Assembly (NCBI GenBank): GCA_020746875.1
Contig: JAGTJL010000021.1
Span: 1,054,001-1,118,000, forward strand
Length of the DNA: 64,000 bases
Reading direction: 5' to 3'
Origin: Rhexocercosporidium sp. MPI-PUGE-AT-0058
Taxonomy: Eukaryota > Ascomycota > Leotiomycetes > Helotiales
How positions within the stretch are numbered: the stretch's first letter is position 1; the number at the start of each line of letters is the position of its first letter. This document shows positions 43,301 through 55,203 of the stretch, piece after piece. A program made the translations under genes and the position numbers. The notes beneath the pieces are model-generated. The model did no database searches, had not been told where the DNA came from, and was given only the letters and a program-made list of their open reading frames with translations.

Positions 43301-44138
43301 CAAGGTTCCGGCTTGGATGCACAAATCCCGCGCTGGTCTTGAGCACGCATGATTGGTCGAAGCGTTCTTTTGCATAAAGATCGAAGGATAAGTCTTTCGA
43401 TTCTCTCGTTCTTCTCAGCTTCAACGGGGTATGGCAACGTCATGAAGTGATCTGGAACTGGGAGGGTCCTTGAGAGGATCTTTGATCGTCAGTTAAGCAT
43501 TGAGAATGGTCCGGTTGGTAATCTCCGAACTGAAGGGGAGTGATGAGGGCATGTTGTATTCTGCTTATGACGGGGAGCTGGCAAACGAGTACACGGCGAG
43601 ATGCAAGAGGAAATGTCTGGGGGTAATTATGTTCAACTTTTGATGTTGCAAATTGCTTTAGCTGCCGCTTGCTTACTGACTACGATCAAAGCCGATGGTG
43701 GAAACGGAAGAGTGATTGAGAGGGTTTCCTGGAGAAGCTTCAAGGTGAATGCTTTGCGACTGTATATCACGCGGCGACATTTCCTTATGGGGAGAACTGT
43801 ATCACGTCTTGCTCATGTTCAACTGCCTCAATTTCTTAAGACGCTTGCAAGTGCCAAGAGAGATCAAGTTCGCTCATAACATTCCTTCATAATTACTTTC
43901 AAGTCGACCTTTTTTGACGTGCAGAAATACAGCTTGCTTTTCTACCAGCAGCGACTCGTGCGAGGGTGCTCTTATGTCAAAGACCTATCCATTGCGAAGA
44001 AACTCATAAATCCATCTCATGCACTTCTACTTCTTTTCCTTTACATCTTATTTCGAGTGTGCAAATTCCATGTTTCCTTTCCAAACGTCAACCCCTCAAT
44101 TTTAACGCAATTCCTAGGCCTCAAAGAAGCATCAACAA
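40395..44138. other. 3.7-kb gene-poor region
   Basis: Upstream of the CFEM gene and before the GNAT pseudogene. It contains a CT dinucleotide run near 40857-40872 and no ORF with a recognisable domain. A 92-codon frame at 43601-43879 (+) starts with a hydrophobic stretch but lacks support. The upstream kilobase probably includes the CFEM promoter. Confidence 0.5.
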
Positions 44139-44825
44139 TGACATCCCGAGAAGAATTCACTCTGCTCCCTCTTATCCCATCTGATGCAGCTGAAGACCTC
44201 CGTCTACACTACCAAGTTTACATATCCGACCCTTACACTCTAGCACCACCCCTCAACCGGAATCCACATTCATCACATCAGGGCTCAAAACAGCCGAGCT
44301 CAACAAACCACACATCCACGCGGCCAAGCTCGTGCCCTCATCTGATACTTCCAGGATAGCATCCTACATCATCTATTATGGACCAAGCGAGGTAGATATA
44401 TGAAGAGGGGCGAGAGAGGTACTTGAGGGAGAGGAAGCGGAGAGTCTCAGTGAGGCGCTGAATAAGGAGCTTATGTATAGGTTGAAGACGGAGGGTAGGG
44501 TGTTGATTGACGGATTTCTAGGGAAAGGGTACAAGGCAAAGTGGCGGGTTCTTGATGCGTTGGTTATGGATGAGGAGTTCTAAAGGAGAGGTCTTGGGAG
44601 TAGACTTGTGAATTGGGGATTGCAGATGGAGGAGGAGGATGTGAAGGGGAGGAGTGATAGAGGAGAGGAGAAACTGGAAGGTGCGTATCTGGTGGCTAGT
44701 CCCTAGGGAATGCGGACTTATGCGAAAGCCGGATTTGGGAAGTTTGCAGAGAGCATGTCAATATGGAAGGGGAAGTGCATGATGGTGATGGGTATACACA
44801 TGCTTGGTATGTGAAAACGTTTTAT
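44139..44825 (+). pseudogene. GNAT N-acetyltransferase pseudogene
   Basis: An ATG at 44139 opens 48 residues typical of a fungal GNAT start (FTLLPLIPSDAAEDLRLHYQ). A frame change near 44265 then moves the continuation (FITSGLKTAELNKPHIHAAK) to another frame, which reaches a TGA at 44400. Further on, the acetyl-CoA binding motif A is readable as LVMDEEF-stop-RRGLGSRLVNWGL, with TAA at 44582-44584 where Gln is expected. The later YLVASP-stop-GMRTYAKAGFGKF is interrupted by TAG at 44704-44706. Both stops are one C-to-T change from Gln codons. At least one frameshift and three stops make it non-functional. It is convergent with the DJ-1 family gene. Confidence 0.8.
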
Positions 44826-44892
44826 TGACATGAGTGCACTGGAAGCGCCAACAATAAGCCAAAAACTTCTAAGAACGCAAGTCTCTCCATCC

Positions 44893-45585
44893 TCAAAGCA
44901 CAACTCCCTCCCGAGTTGAATACTGAATAAGTTCCGCCGTTCTCTCCATGCTCTCCCTCCCAGCCGTCTCCCCAATCAGCCACATACAAGAATCCAACCC
45001 ACAACTGATACCACCACTAGTGATAATCCTCAACTTTTTCTCCTCGTCCACCTTGTTAACTACAAACCTATTCTTCACAACCTCAACCCCTCCCTTCCCC
45101 TCACACACCTCCTCGAGCTGCCTATAATACAACGGATGCGTTGTAGCCTTCATCCCCTCCCTACCCAACACGCCCGCCTCGCCCAGAAACAGCGCTCCCG
45201 TACAAACACTCAAGATCGTCCTCACGCCCCCATCGCTCTTCTTCGGCAACTCCGCAAATGCCTTGATCAGATGTATTGGCTCCGTATTACCTGGTAGCAC
45301 GCCCTCGGATCCGCCACCTGGGATGACCAAGATGTCGAAGCTGGAGAGTTGTGTGTAGGCCTCAGAGATGGGAATATGCCGCAAGATGGAGATGTTTTGG
45401 TTGGTGAGCGTGGTAGGTGTGAGTGATGCTACTGTGTGTGTGAATACTGGAGAGGGGGTGAGTGAGGTGGCTGTCATGGGGGTGTGGGATGCCCAGGAGA
45501 GGACTTCGAGGGGTCCGGTGAAGTCTAGCGTGTCCATGCCGGGATGGATTGCGTAGAGGACTTTGAGGGGAGCAAGATAAGACAT
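44893..45585 (-). CDS. DJ-1/PfpI (ThiJ) family protein
   Basis: Intronless, 230 aa. It begins LAPLKVLYAIHPGMDTLDFTGPLEVLSWA: the first beta strand and the conserved acidic residue in GPLEV of the class I glutamine amidotransferase-like fold. The nucleophile elbow is VCTGALFLGEAGVL (about 120-133), with the cysteine in the usual place, and FDILVIPGGGSEG precedes it. C-terminal GGISCGLDSCMWLIGE matches the isonitrile-hydratase/transcriptional-regulator-like branch of DJ-1/PfpI rather than DJ-1 itself. The substrate cannot be told from sequence; members include isocyanide hydratases, glyoxalase III-type enzymes and chaperone-like proteins. Confidence 0.85.
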   Translation of the reverse strand: MSYLAPLKVLYAIHPGMDTLDFTGPLEVLSWASHTPMTATSLTPSPVFTHTVASLTPTTLTNQNISILRHIPISEAYTQLSSFDILVIPGGGSEGVLPGNTEPIHLIKAFAELPKKSDGGVRTILSVCTGALFLGEAGVLGREGMKATTHPLYYRQLEEVCEGKGGVEVVKNRFVVNKVDEEKKLRIITSGGISCGLDSCMWLIGETAGRESMERTAELIQYSTREGVVL

Positions 45586-46338
45586 TTTGGGTGATGATGG
45601 ATGTCACGGTGATGTGCTTCGGGAATCAGAACTGCTGATTGCTGATATTGGAAACGGAGATGGAAAGGCAGAAATGCAGTTTATTTATACCTGCGTACGT
45701 TCTGAAGGAAGGTTGAAAAGTAGGGCCCCTGAGATGCACTCCTTAGCTATACGAGGGCACAATTTGCGAGCCTATCCTCAGAAGTCGGGGTTGAATTAAC
45801 TGGCAGGGAGACTCAGAGAGCACATTTTTTGTAACATCGCTTCAGTTACTCAGTTGGGGAGAGTGTGGTTGGTCCCAAACCGGATGTACATCAAACTTTT
45901 CTCTAGAGTAGGAATAATAACAATGAAGTCAGCGGATGTAGAGAAACACTGTGATCCGAGTCGGCGGAATCTTGAGGTTTTAGTGGGGCGTTTGACATGA
46001 TGGATTTTGGGGTTGGTTTAGCATGCTCAGCAGACCACGGGTGTGCTTTTAGCACTTCGATCAAATCACTACGACCTGGTGCGACCACATTCTAAGCGAC
46101 CTCTCGAGGCTTGGATCTTGAAACTTCCCTCCCCTCCTCACTCTTCAGAATGCGACATCATCAAACACCGCCTGCACACTTCCTTTTATTTGAATACGAG
46201 AATCTACACGTTCCGATTCAAAATCTTTGCATGACCAGCCAACCGCCGACTTGCCCTTCATGTCTCATAACAATACTGTATGAGCTTGTTTCTCCTCAGA
46301 TCGACCTAGAAGCCCTAGTGTCTCAACTAACGTCTGAT
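45586..46338. other. Intergenic region
   Basis: 750 bp between the DJ-1 gene start and the end of the NRPS-like pseudogene. Nothing recognised. Confidence 0.6.
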
Positions 46339-49300
46339 CTAGTCCGGAGATACCGCTGTCAAATCAGAACCTTGATTACTATCCCGCATTAGATTGTCGA
46401 CCACGTATCTGGAACCCTCAATTGTGGTCTGTCTCTCGCTCAGACCACGGTAGAAATCGAGGAATTTAATACCCGGGTTCGCCTCGATGGCACCGCTGTT
46501 CGCGAAACTGCTCTGGTGCAGCGCTTCCACCCAGTCGTAAAACGAGACGACTTTGGCAACTCCTATTGACTCCTCAACAGCTGGCAAGAGGCTTGACCAG
46601 GTCGTGATTTGGGGGTTGACGAGATTGTAGACTGTTGTCTCTCGACTCGTCTCACTCTTTCGGTGAACGACCTCTTCTATCAGCTCGAGGATCATTGTTG
46701 ATAACGAATCTACTGGTACCCTCCACCGTGTCCATTCCACCTACTGTAAGGACTCCGGGAGAATCCCAAGATATTTCGAGCTTGCGATAATGGACGGTAG
46801 CCATTCTTTCTTGTTCCATATCCCACTGTCTGAGACTGAGCCATCAATCTGACCTGTTCGGAGCACCGCCGTGGTGATCCCAGAGGCTGCGGTGAACCTG
46901 TGAAGGAGATGCTCGCTCACGAACTTTGATTCTCCATAGTCAATGTGCTCAGGGGCGTCGAAATCCAAGATGACAGCTTCTAGTACCTTTGCAGATGTAT
47001 GACTATCCATCCAGTGGAGAGCGGTCGAGATACTGGAAACGAACATCAACGGTGCTTTGTTAGGCGACTTAAAGCTGAAGTCTAGTAGATTGCGTACACC
47101 GCAGATTTGTGGCTCGAATGAGTCGATTGAGAGGTTGAAGTCAACCTGCCATGCACTGTGGATGATTACGGTGGCTTCTCGTAGAGAGTCCACATACACT
47201 CCTGAACCTAGACCGATGTCTGCTTTGGAAAGTCTGCTTCGAGGAACTCAACCTTGGGAACATCGTAGTCTTGCCATGACGCCTTGATTGCCCGAGATAG
47301 GTTCAATTTCTTTTGCTTCTCCTTTGCATCTGCTGACCGGTTCAGGCAGATGATCTTGCCAATCTTTGTTTTGGGCAGTCCGTCCAAGGCAGCCAGCAGA
47401 TGTGACCCCAATGAACCTGTAGTGCCCGAAAGGAGGAAGGTCCATTGACCTGCTGCCGGACTTGGCGAATACTTCGAGTCGGCCTCGGGCATGTTCTTGA
47501 AATACCTCTCGAGCATGTCTTCCACTCTGGTTATCCGAGACTGCGTCACCCCATTCGCATGAGGAACTCCCGTCTCTTTTGCATGAGATTCATGATCGTG
47601 TAGGTCAGTTTGTTGATCGACGCAACACTGTAAATAAATCGAGGAGTTATTTCTTCGAAATTTATGGGTATTGAACATGCTTCCAGCGCAGCTTTTAGAT
47701 GCCGAGCAACTGTAGCCACGCCTAAGAGCCCATCCCCTTTTGAAAACTGTCTTCGGAGTCACTGAGATTTTTGTCTCCTAACGCCTGCTTGCAGATCTGT
47801 CGGACGATGACTTTGATATCATCTAATGTTTCCAACTTAGTCAAAACCAACCCCTCTGTCAATAAGCCACCTTCTTAGGTATCTCGGAATCCATCAACTC
47901 GATCAACAGAGATGCATTGAACCGGTAATCGCCAATTACCAAAGCAGATCTGACGGAAGGATGCGACCAAATTTTGTTCTCCATCGGAATTGGGTTGATC
48001 TTCTCTCCATCGGACAACACGATCAAGTCGTCAGCTCTTCCTCTGTATCGCAACCAACCAGGCACAGTCGGATGTGGAGAATACAAGTCCTTGATTCTCT
48101 ATTCTCTTAAGACTTCGAATACGCCATGGTATACGTTCGTCTTCTCGTCGTTAACGATGACATGCTCGAACATGCCTTCCGATACCTCGTCGAAGCGATA
48201 GCCGATATCATCAAAGTATCGCATGGAGTCCCAGAGGTCGTTGCTGCCAGCTAAGCCATAAAACCATCCTACCTCGGTCGCCCCTATGAAACTGAAGACA
48301 TGGGGAACAGTTCTAGCAATAGCATTTCTAGCATCAAGTCTCAATGGTCCACCTCCGTAAGCGAGATTCTTCAACTTCGCAAGAACTTGCAACGCAGCTG
48401 GATCCTTCGACAAGTCTTCAAGTATCGATGGCGGGGATATCATAGTCGCTATAAACCCGGTTTTCAAGAGTTCAACAGCATATCCCGACGAAACGGGAAC
48501 ATCAGGGTGACCAAGGACCAGTGTCATGTCACAAAACCCAGCTAACATATGCACAGCGATTCCACCAGTCTGAAAAATGATCAGCAGTGCCCTTCGAACG
48601 AAATAGGATTGTTTACGTGAAACCCCGGGAGCAACCCAAGAACTTTCCGGTGCTGGAGGCTCAACATTGCCGCCGCCTGCCCTTGATTGTCAGGGAGGCA
48701 ATTTGCGGAATCTATTGCTCCCAAGATATACTTCCCTAGGCTGGTAGGTTTTGGATCACCACTACTGTGAGCTATTTCGTTGCCGTCGCTTTCACCCATG
48801 ACGTACCAGATGACGCAGAAGTATAGATAGTCATGAACCTCACGGTGGTTGATTCTTCCCATGTCGTGTCATATGCGGCACTGAATCTTCAGTAAGAAGC
48901 TCATCAAGCCTAGGCGCTTGGATATGGCGCAGACCAGACGCTGCAATCAAGTGTTGAAGGCTCTGGTCAAGTGACGAGCACAAGACGATCGATCTTGGAT
49001 TCGTCTTCTCGAAAAGAGATATTGTGCTTTGATAGTATTTCTCGACGAGGCCAAGAGGAGCTGTAAGATGCATGTTAGCCGCGTTATTTTTTTATACTTA
49101 TCAATGGACATTCTTCTTTTTAACATAGTCTCCTTCTAATCTTTATCATAGCCATAAGAAAGATAATGTATCTCAAATCATTTCGGACCAAAATACGCGA
49201 ATGGATTCTCCTTCTCCTGGGTGGGCATCTCGGAATCGAGCCACCAAGCGACCCGATTCACGTCGTTTGCCATCTGTGCATGATTGGTAGAATGAAAACC

Positions 49301-49425
49301 GGCCGATGGGTCTGATGACTTAGGGTAAATGGCAAAGGGACGGGTATAGCCTGTCTGGCACGCTCGTCGATAGTTTGTGGTAGGAGTCGCCTCCCGTAGG
49401 CAGTTGTGTCCTGGTCTGAAGACAT
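46339..49425 (-). pseudogene. NRPS-like adenylate-forming reductase (A-T-R) pseudogene
   Basis: Read on the minus strand from ATG at 49425, the order of a fungal carboxylate-reductase-like NRPS-like enzyme is clear. The adenylation N-terminus (GRRLLPQTIDERARQ, then NDVNRVAWWLDSEMP) leads to a degraded P-loop region near 48800, then GLLPGFH and TGGIAVHMLAGF across a probable 47-nt intron (48570-48616), and the late A-domain motifs (YRGRADDLIVLSDGEKINP). A carrier remnant follows at about 47650-47850, then the NAD-binding thioester-reductase domain (LLSGTTGSLGSHLLAALDGLP; later YGESKFVSEHLL). Breaks include frameshifts near 49340, 49181 and 47210, TAG at 48099-48101, TGA at 47859-47861, TAG at 46741-46743, and loss of the carrier DSL serine motif. 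Clearly inactive. Confidence 0.85.
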
Positions 49426-51701
49426 GGTGGATGATTATATTGCTGTTGTTGTCTCTTGTTTTCTTCTATACTTCTCTTTAACTTCTTGGGAGCGGGTGTT
49501 CGGAAAAGTCGAAGGATGAGAGCAAGTTTGTATATGACATTAGGGTACTATAAAAAGATCAGCCAGAGCTGATCTTTTCTACCGGCGATGCGTTGGATGC
49601 TTACAGTGAGATCATTTCCTGATATTATATCTGTATTTCCCTGCCGAAGGCTGTGTATGCTATTCATCACTGTTCAGAGAGTCGGACCGTGGTCTTCGAT
49701 GCTGGTCAGTAGATCTAGCTTACGATTCAAGCTCCGTATCCAGATCCGAACTCGCGCCAAAGCTCTTAAACATCCTCTCGCATCTGCCGACATTCAAACC
49801 AATCACTCGCATCTCGTGCCAAATCGAATGCACCGGCTCACATCCTGGATGTGATCAACCAGCACTAAATCCCATCAGGACCAGAAGAGATCAACACAAG
49901 CTTTTATTCCCGCAACCCGACCGGCAATTAGTCGTCCTACAGTCAGCTTACCGAATTCTAGTATCCTATATATTCTGCACTTGGCTACTGTTGGACTCAA
50001 ATGACACTACAAGTGCCGGTTCCGAGATCGAAAGTATGAGAGACTTTCAGCACACATTGGTTTTGAGGAAAGTGGAGAACATTGAAGAGTGGTAAGTGTT
50101 AACGGTGACGCGGGAGAGTATGTATGATCTGAGCGAGCGAGTGGCGTACTTGAATGAGTTTGACCCGCGTTTTGATGATGCGAGCTAATTACGTTCTTGA
50201 CCCCCAATCTAACATCAGCCTACTTTGCTTCCGAGTAGTCTCGGATTCATCGTATTGGGTCGTGATTGATTTTGCCTAGCTGACTGAATTTAATCTCTCT
50301 GTTCATTTGGAATTCTTGAGACACTTTGTTTGATTGATGCCTTGCATCCCAACTTTGCTTACATCTCTATGTTTACGGTACTAAAAAAACGTCTTTCTTT
50401 CAGATTGAAAAGAGCTGTATCTTTGAGATATTATCCTTCTTTTGGTAGATGTTTTGAGAACAACCGCCACCCTCGTTCCTTATTTTTGAATCCAGGGTTT
50501 GGCCTTATACTGCAGAATGAATGCCATGAACGGCAAGGAGGCTTGCAGGATGAAGGCTGCAGGTTCAATGGAAAAGTTCTGGCAAAGTGCATGAATAGGG
50601 GACCTGTCTGGGTTAACATTCCAGTGGGGACTGTTTGCTTCATTATCACGAATTTTTGGTTGTTTATTGGAGATATTGATGTGTCGATTTGCTGTCTCCC
50701 ATCGTGGCTGGCATTCATTGCTCGTCAAAAGTTTGGAAACGCAATTTGGCAAAGAACATACGACTGCCTTACTTCAAGACAAGTGCTTTATCTTTCCCTA
50801 CTCACAGTTTTAAATGCCTTGTTCTCGCACTTCTGTCTACATCATAGAAATCCAGTCCAACCCAGCACAACCCTTTTCAAAATTGAAGCGGGCAGGAAAT
50901 CCCTCGTCGTGATATTAGGATATCCAATCAAATGTCAACGCGCTTTCCAAAAGCCATCAAGTGCTGCGAGACGCTGAAGAACTTGTATCCTGGCCACATC
51001 CTGTTTCTGTGGATCCCAAAAAGCCCGCGCATGTGGACTCTACCTCGCACAAGATAACACACAGTAACACCTTGTGACATACATTCCGAAACTCATGAAA
51101 AATACAATGCCACGATATCTGACTATCTCTACCTATTCTAGAACTCTCGTTTGAGTCCCCGAGACTTCGTGGTTGTTTGACAAATTTCAAGTGACACCGC
51201 CTGGGCCGAAGCCGAAAGTTGACTTACTAAATTTGGGTTGCAAGGCCGGGGAGAGGGGTACAGGGGTGCATCGAATGCTCAATCACGTCTCGCCTTGCAC
51301 GCGGGCGTGTCTGTCTCTGGACTAGCTGTCCCTTTCATTGGGGGATAAGAGATTACCATACAGGAGTTGTGATTGGGTCGAGCAGGGTCGCTGAATTGAA
51401 CCCCTCACTATTGATTGATGTCCACGAAGTCAGCTCGACGGTACGGCCCGCACTTTGATTTTCACTGACTGGAACTCAACCCATCATCGGCGAGGCGGGG
51501 ATCCGATCTAGTCAATTCAATATCAATTACTTTATTTGAATCACTGGCTCCTTACTGTAGCCTGTAGCCAATAGCTCTAGTATATTACCGAGGATTCAAA
51601 GCACCGCCATCTATCACCCCGAAGCATTCGAAATAAATCCATGCCGTCTTTTGAATAGCGACTCTTTCGAAACAACCACAGGGCGACAATTCTGTTGGCG
51701 A
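49426..51701. other. 2.3-kb region between the NRPS-like pseudogene and the P450
   Basis: Divergent upstream DNA. An open stretch at about 49850-50091 (+), ending MRDFQHTLVLRKVENIEEW, has a coding look but no recognised family. A 215-codon frame at 50330-50977 includes WVNIPVGTVCFIITNFWLF, faintly like an MFS transporter helix. A six-codon upstream ORF (51641-51658) precedes the P450 start. Confidence 0.4.
51641..51658 (+). promoter_or_regulatory. Short upstream ORF before the P450
   Basis: ATG plus four codons and TAG, 43 nt before the P450 start codon. If transcribed in the leader it could lower translation. Confidence 0.4.
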
Positions 51702-53677
51702 ATGATTCCGGACAAACTAGAGATGCTCCAACCTGCCGATCTTCAAGCTCACTGGGCGCTGTCCCTTACAGCATGCTTTGTGTGCTATAACATCGCCACG
51801 ATTGTGTACCGAGTCTACTTCAGCCCTCTATCCAAGTTCCCGGGTCCAAAGCTCGCCGCTGCCACGTTATTCTATGAAGCTTACTATGATGTAATCAAAA
51901 AGGGGCAATACACTTTCAAGATCCGAGAATTACACAAGAAATATGGTCTGTCTTCCTCCCTTCCACTTTACATGAACCCCTTGACTAGAAATCTTCAACA
52001 GGTCCCATCATCCGTATCAGTCCGTATGAACTCCATATCGATGATCCGGATTACTACGAGACACTCTACTCGTGGAATTCCCCAAGAAACAAATACGAGT
52101 ACTACACCGTGCAATTCGGAACACCGAAAGCAAACTTCAGCACGGTAGACCACCATCACCATCGCCTTCGACGTCAACCACAAAACCCATTCTTCTCCAA
52201 AGCTAGCATCCTACGTCTAGAGCCCATCATCAATGGCATGATCGACAAATTATGTACCCGCATCGACATCTTCAAGAAATCTGGCGAGCCTATGCCAGTG
52301 GATCTAGCGTACAGATGTCTGACTACGGATGTCGTGACAAAATATGCCCTTAACAAGAGCTGGGATTATCTCGACAGTGACGACTTCTCGCCCAAATGGT
52401 TTCTAACTATCAAGGCTACAGCTGGAATGGGTCATCTCATCAAGCAGGCCAATTGGATCCTTCCTGTTGTGTCGGCACTTCCTGATTCAGTCATGTCGAG
52501 ACTTTGGCCCGATATGATGTTGATCTTGAACTGGCGAAGAGTATGTAACTTACCATATTGTAATCGCCGTTTCTAAACAAATCAGGACCTAGAAAGCCAC
52601 GTCCAAAATGTAATAGACGACATCGCCAGTGGAACAGACAAACACGATCCCATCCTGCCCCGCACAGTCTTCCATAGTCTCATCGACAGTAATCTTCCAG
52701 CCGAAGAGATCAGTAAGGATAGAATGGCGCAGGAGGCCCAGGTCATCATTGGAGCTGGTGCTGATACGACAGCTCATGCTCTGTCGACAATCACTTTTCA
52801 TCTTCTGAATAGCCCGGAGAAGTTGGAGAAGCTGAGAAAAGAGTTGAGGGAGGCGTTTGCGGATAGTGACACGCCAATGAAACTTACTGCTGTGGAGAGG
52901 TTGCCGTATCTGGTGAGTCGATATTTTCTCTTTGACTAGAACCGTTGTCTGAATTCTGCTTCTGGACTCCACTTAATCTTTTGGCCGCACTACACTCTTT
53001 CACTGCGAGAACGTACCGAGAACATGCTTGCTAATCCTCGCGTTCTAGTCAGCTGTCGTTCAAGAGGGCTTAAGGCAGGTCCCCCCAAAGACCTAATCCC
53101 AGAGGCAAAGCTAACACAAGCAGACTCTCCTACGGCCTCTCAACCCGTCTTTCACGAATCGCTCCGAATGAGGTTCTACATTACAAAGAATACTCGATCC
53201 CAGCTGGCGTCAGTCCCCTCCCGCCCTTCTCCCATTCCATGAATCGTACTGACAGAGTGTAGACCCCAGTAGGAATGACTTCAGTGATGATGCACCACAA
53301 CGAAACCATCTTCCCAGACTCCTACACATTCACTCCAGAACGGTGGATGGATCCCTATGCTGCCAAGAAACTCGAGCGGTACATGGTGACTTTCACAAGA
53401 GGAAGCAGACAGTGTATTGGCATGAAGTAAGTCTCTTCATCTCCTTCACATCCTCGTTTTCTTGAAAGCTATAAGTAATCTCCATCAAAAATAAGCTGAC
53501 AATACCTGCGACAGTCTAGCAAAAGCAGAGATATTTCTTACGATCGCAACTGTTTTCCGCCGATATGATCTTGAGCTCTTCGATACGATCCGGGAACGAG
53601 ATATCGATCTTGCGTATGATGGGTTCATACCACAGGCAAGTCCAGAGGGAAAGGGCGTCAGGGTAACTTTCAAGTGA
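51702..53677 (+). CDS. Cytochrome P450 monooxygenase
   Basis: Seven exons: 51702-51945, 52002-52540, 52586-52912, 53049-53074, 53124-53208, 53263-53426 and 53515-53677; the frame closes at 515 aa. The N-terminus carries a membrane anchor ([18 protein letters not shown]) followed by [13 protein letters not shown]. All P450 marks are intact: I-helix GAGADTT, the EGLR of the ExxR motif (spliced between exons 4 and 5), FTPERW, and the haem-binding loop [10 protein letters not shown]. The general look is of fungal secondary-metabolism P450s, such as trichodiene-oxygenase-like groups; the substrate is unknown. The fourth intron (53075-53123) seems to use a GC donor. It is divergent from the broken NRPS-like gene, so it may be the surviving member of a dead cluster. 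Confidence 0.88.
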
Positions 53678-54147
53678 AGTGAAAGCGAAATGCACTGGCA
53701 TTTTCTTTCTCTTCTCCATTAACGATTATTATGAGAGCGGGTGTTCATGCTGGGCTGATTTCATCATCTCCTCCTGCGGTCTATCGGATTCGGTTGGTTT
53801 ACGCGTGGTCTTTGAGAGCCATGCATGATGTGGGGTCGGAAGAAGAGAATGACTTTCTTGCAGCACGCCTTCTAAGATCTGAGGGCACCTAAAGTCGTAG
53901 TTGATGTTTTCCAGGATATTTTATTATACGTCAGCAGTGTACTGTGTTGACTGATCTTGTATGCCCTAGTAACTTACCACATTGCACGTGTTCTGACATG
54001 CTGACGACTCCTCCATATCCACCCGTGTCCTCCCCATCAAACAGCTACTAATCCTCATCACCCTTATCTCTCTTCGCAAAACGCCTGAGTCGTCATCGAT
54101 CATGAAATCCAATGCGAAATTTTAAAACTCCAGTTCCATTTCCCAAA
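53678..54147. other. Intergenic region upstream of the HIT gene
   Basis: 470 bp. An alternative in-frame HIT start is at 54112, and a short overlapping upstream ORF begins at 54102. Confidence 0.5.
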
Positions 54148-54818
54148 ATGCCTTGCCCATTCTGCATGATCTCATCCAATACCCTTCCCTCCACTGACCC
54201 AGCAATCATCAACTCACCCTACGGATCAGCTTACCCTGTCCTCTCTAGCCCCATCGTCATCGCATTCCTAGACATCGCTCCTCTTTCACCAGGCCATCTC
54301 CTCGCCTGTCCTAGAAGACATGCAGTCAAAGCATCTGAAATGACAGTCGCCGAGTCGGCAGCTCTTGGTTTTTGGTTACCCGTGCTGACGAGGGCCGTTT
54401 TGAAGAGTGTGGGGACGACGCCGGAGGAGGCGAGTTGGAATATTTTGCAGGCGAATGGTATGTCAAATTAATGAAAGCGCAATCTATCTCGTTTCGTTCT
54501 TTAAAGGGACTTAGACATGTATACTGAAAGTGAGCAGGCACCGAAAGTGGACAGACAGTCCCTCACTCTCATTTCCACATCATCCCTCGTTTGGGACTTG
54601 CTCGTGATGCAAGTGAGATCACGGACGCGGAGCGGAAGAATATAGTTCTTGGCGAGGGACCGAGGGAGAAATTGGATGCGGAGGATGGGAAGAGGATCTC
54701 GGAGGGTATCAAGAGTGCGTTGAAGGAGGAGATTGAGGGGTTGAAGGCTGGAGGGGAGATTGAGGACGTGGAAGGTGCATTGAGTGTTAAGGTGGGTGGG
54801 AATGGATTGAAACTGTGA
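54148..54818 (+). CDS. HIT-family (histidine triad) hydrolase
   Basis: Exon 1 is 54148-54457 and exon 2 is 54538-54818, with an 80-nt intron in phase 1; the product is 196 aa. It starts MPCPFCMIS, with a CxxC typical of HIT proteins; an in-frame ATG at 54112 would add 12 residues. Residues about 40-65 (VIAFLDIAPLSPGHLLACPRRH) match the HIT beta sheet, and the catalytic triad motif HSHFHII lies just after the splice junction. The C-terminus is a charged helical extension. HIT proteins hydrolyse nucleoside phosphoramidates, dinucleotides or similar; which one cannot be read here. Confidence 0.88.
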
Positions 54819-55203
54819 CGTTTTGGGTGGTAAGAGCTACTGACAATATTAATTTGATTCCGGTTTCTTGGCTTTCGTATGAGTGGTGCTTGATGCAAGT
54901 AAATGTTACTGAGGTTAAGCCTTCAAATCCTAGCAAGATGGCGACGTCAAAGACGGAAGGTCGGAGGTGCTAATGTTGACTTGGAGATGGGACACACTCG
55001 TACGAGACAAGCGCCCTCCCGCCAGCTACATTCTCAGTACTTATTGCTCTAAGATTTTGAAGATTGCGGGTTAAATTTGATAAAAAAAAATTGGCTTTTG
55101 CAATTCGTGATTAAATCATAACTGTCTGCACCGAAACCAAGAAAAAGAACAATCCATCACGATCCATATCAACGAGTGCCAGAGGTGAATTTGATGTAGT
55201 TAC
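54819..55203. other. Convergent intergenic region
   Basis: 385 bp with an A-run near 55082-55090. Nothing else seen. Confidence 0.6.

Noticed and set aside
49850..50091. Open stretch ending HTLVLRKVENIEEW, possible C-terminal exon
   Set aside because: Coding-like composition but no start, no recognised family and no clear partner exon.
50330..50977. 215-codon open frame with an MFS-like helix (WVNIPVGTVCFIITNFWLF)
   Set aside because: Only one short segment resembles a transporter; the rest shows no domain and no splice structure. Left as intergenic with a remark.
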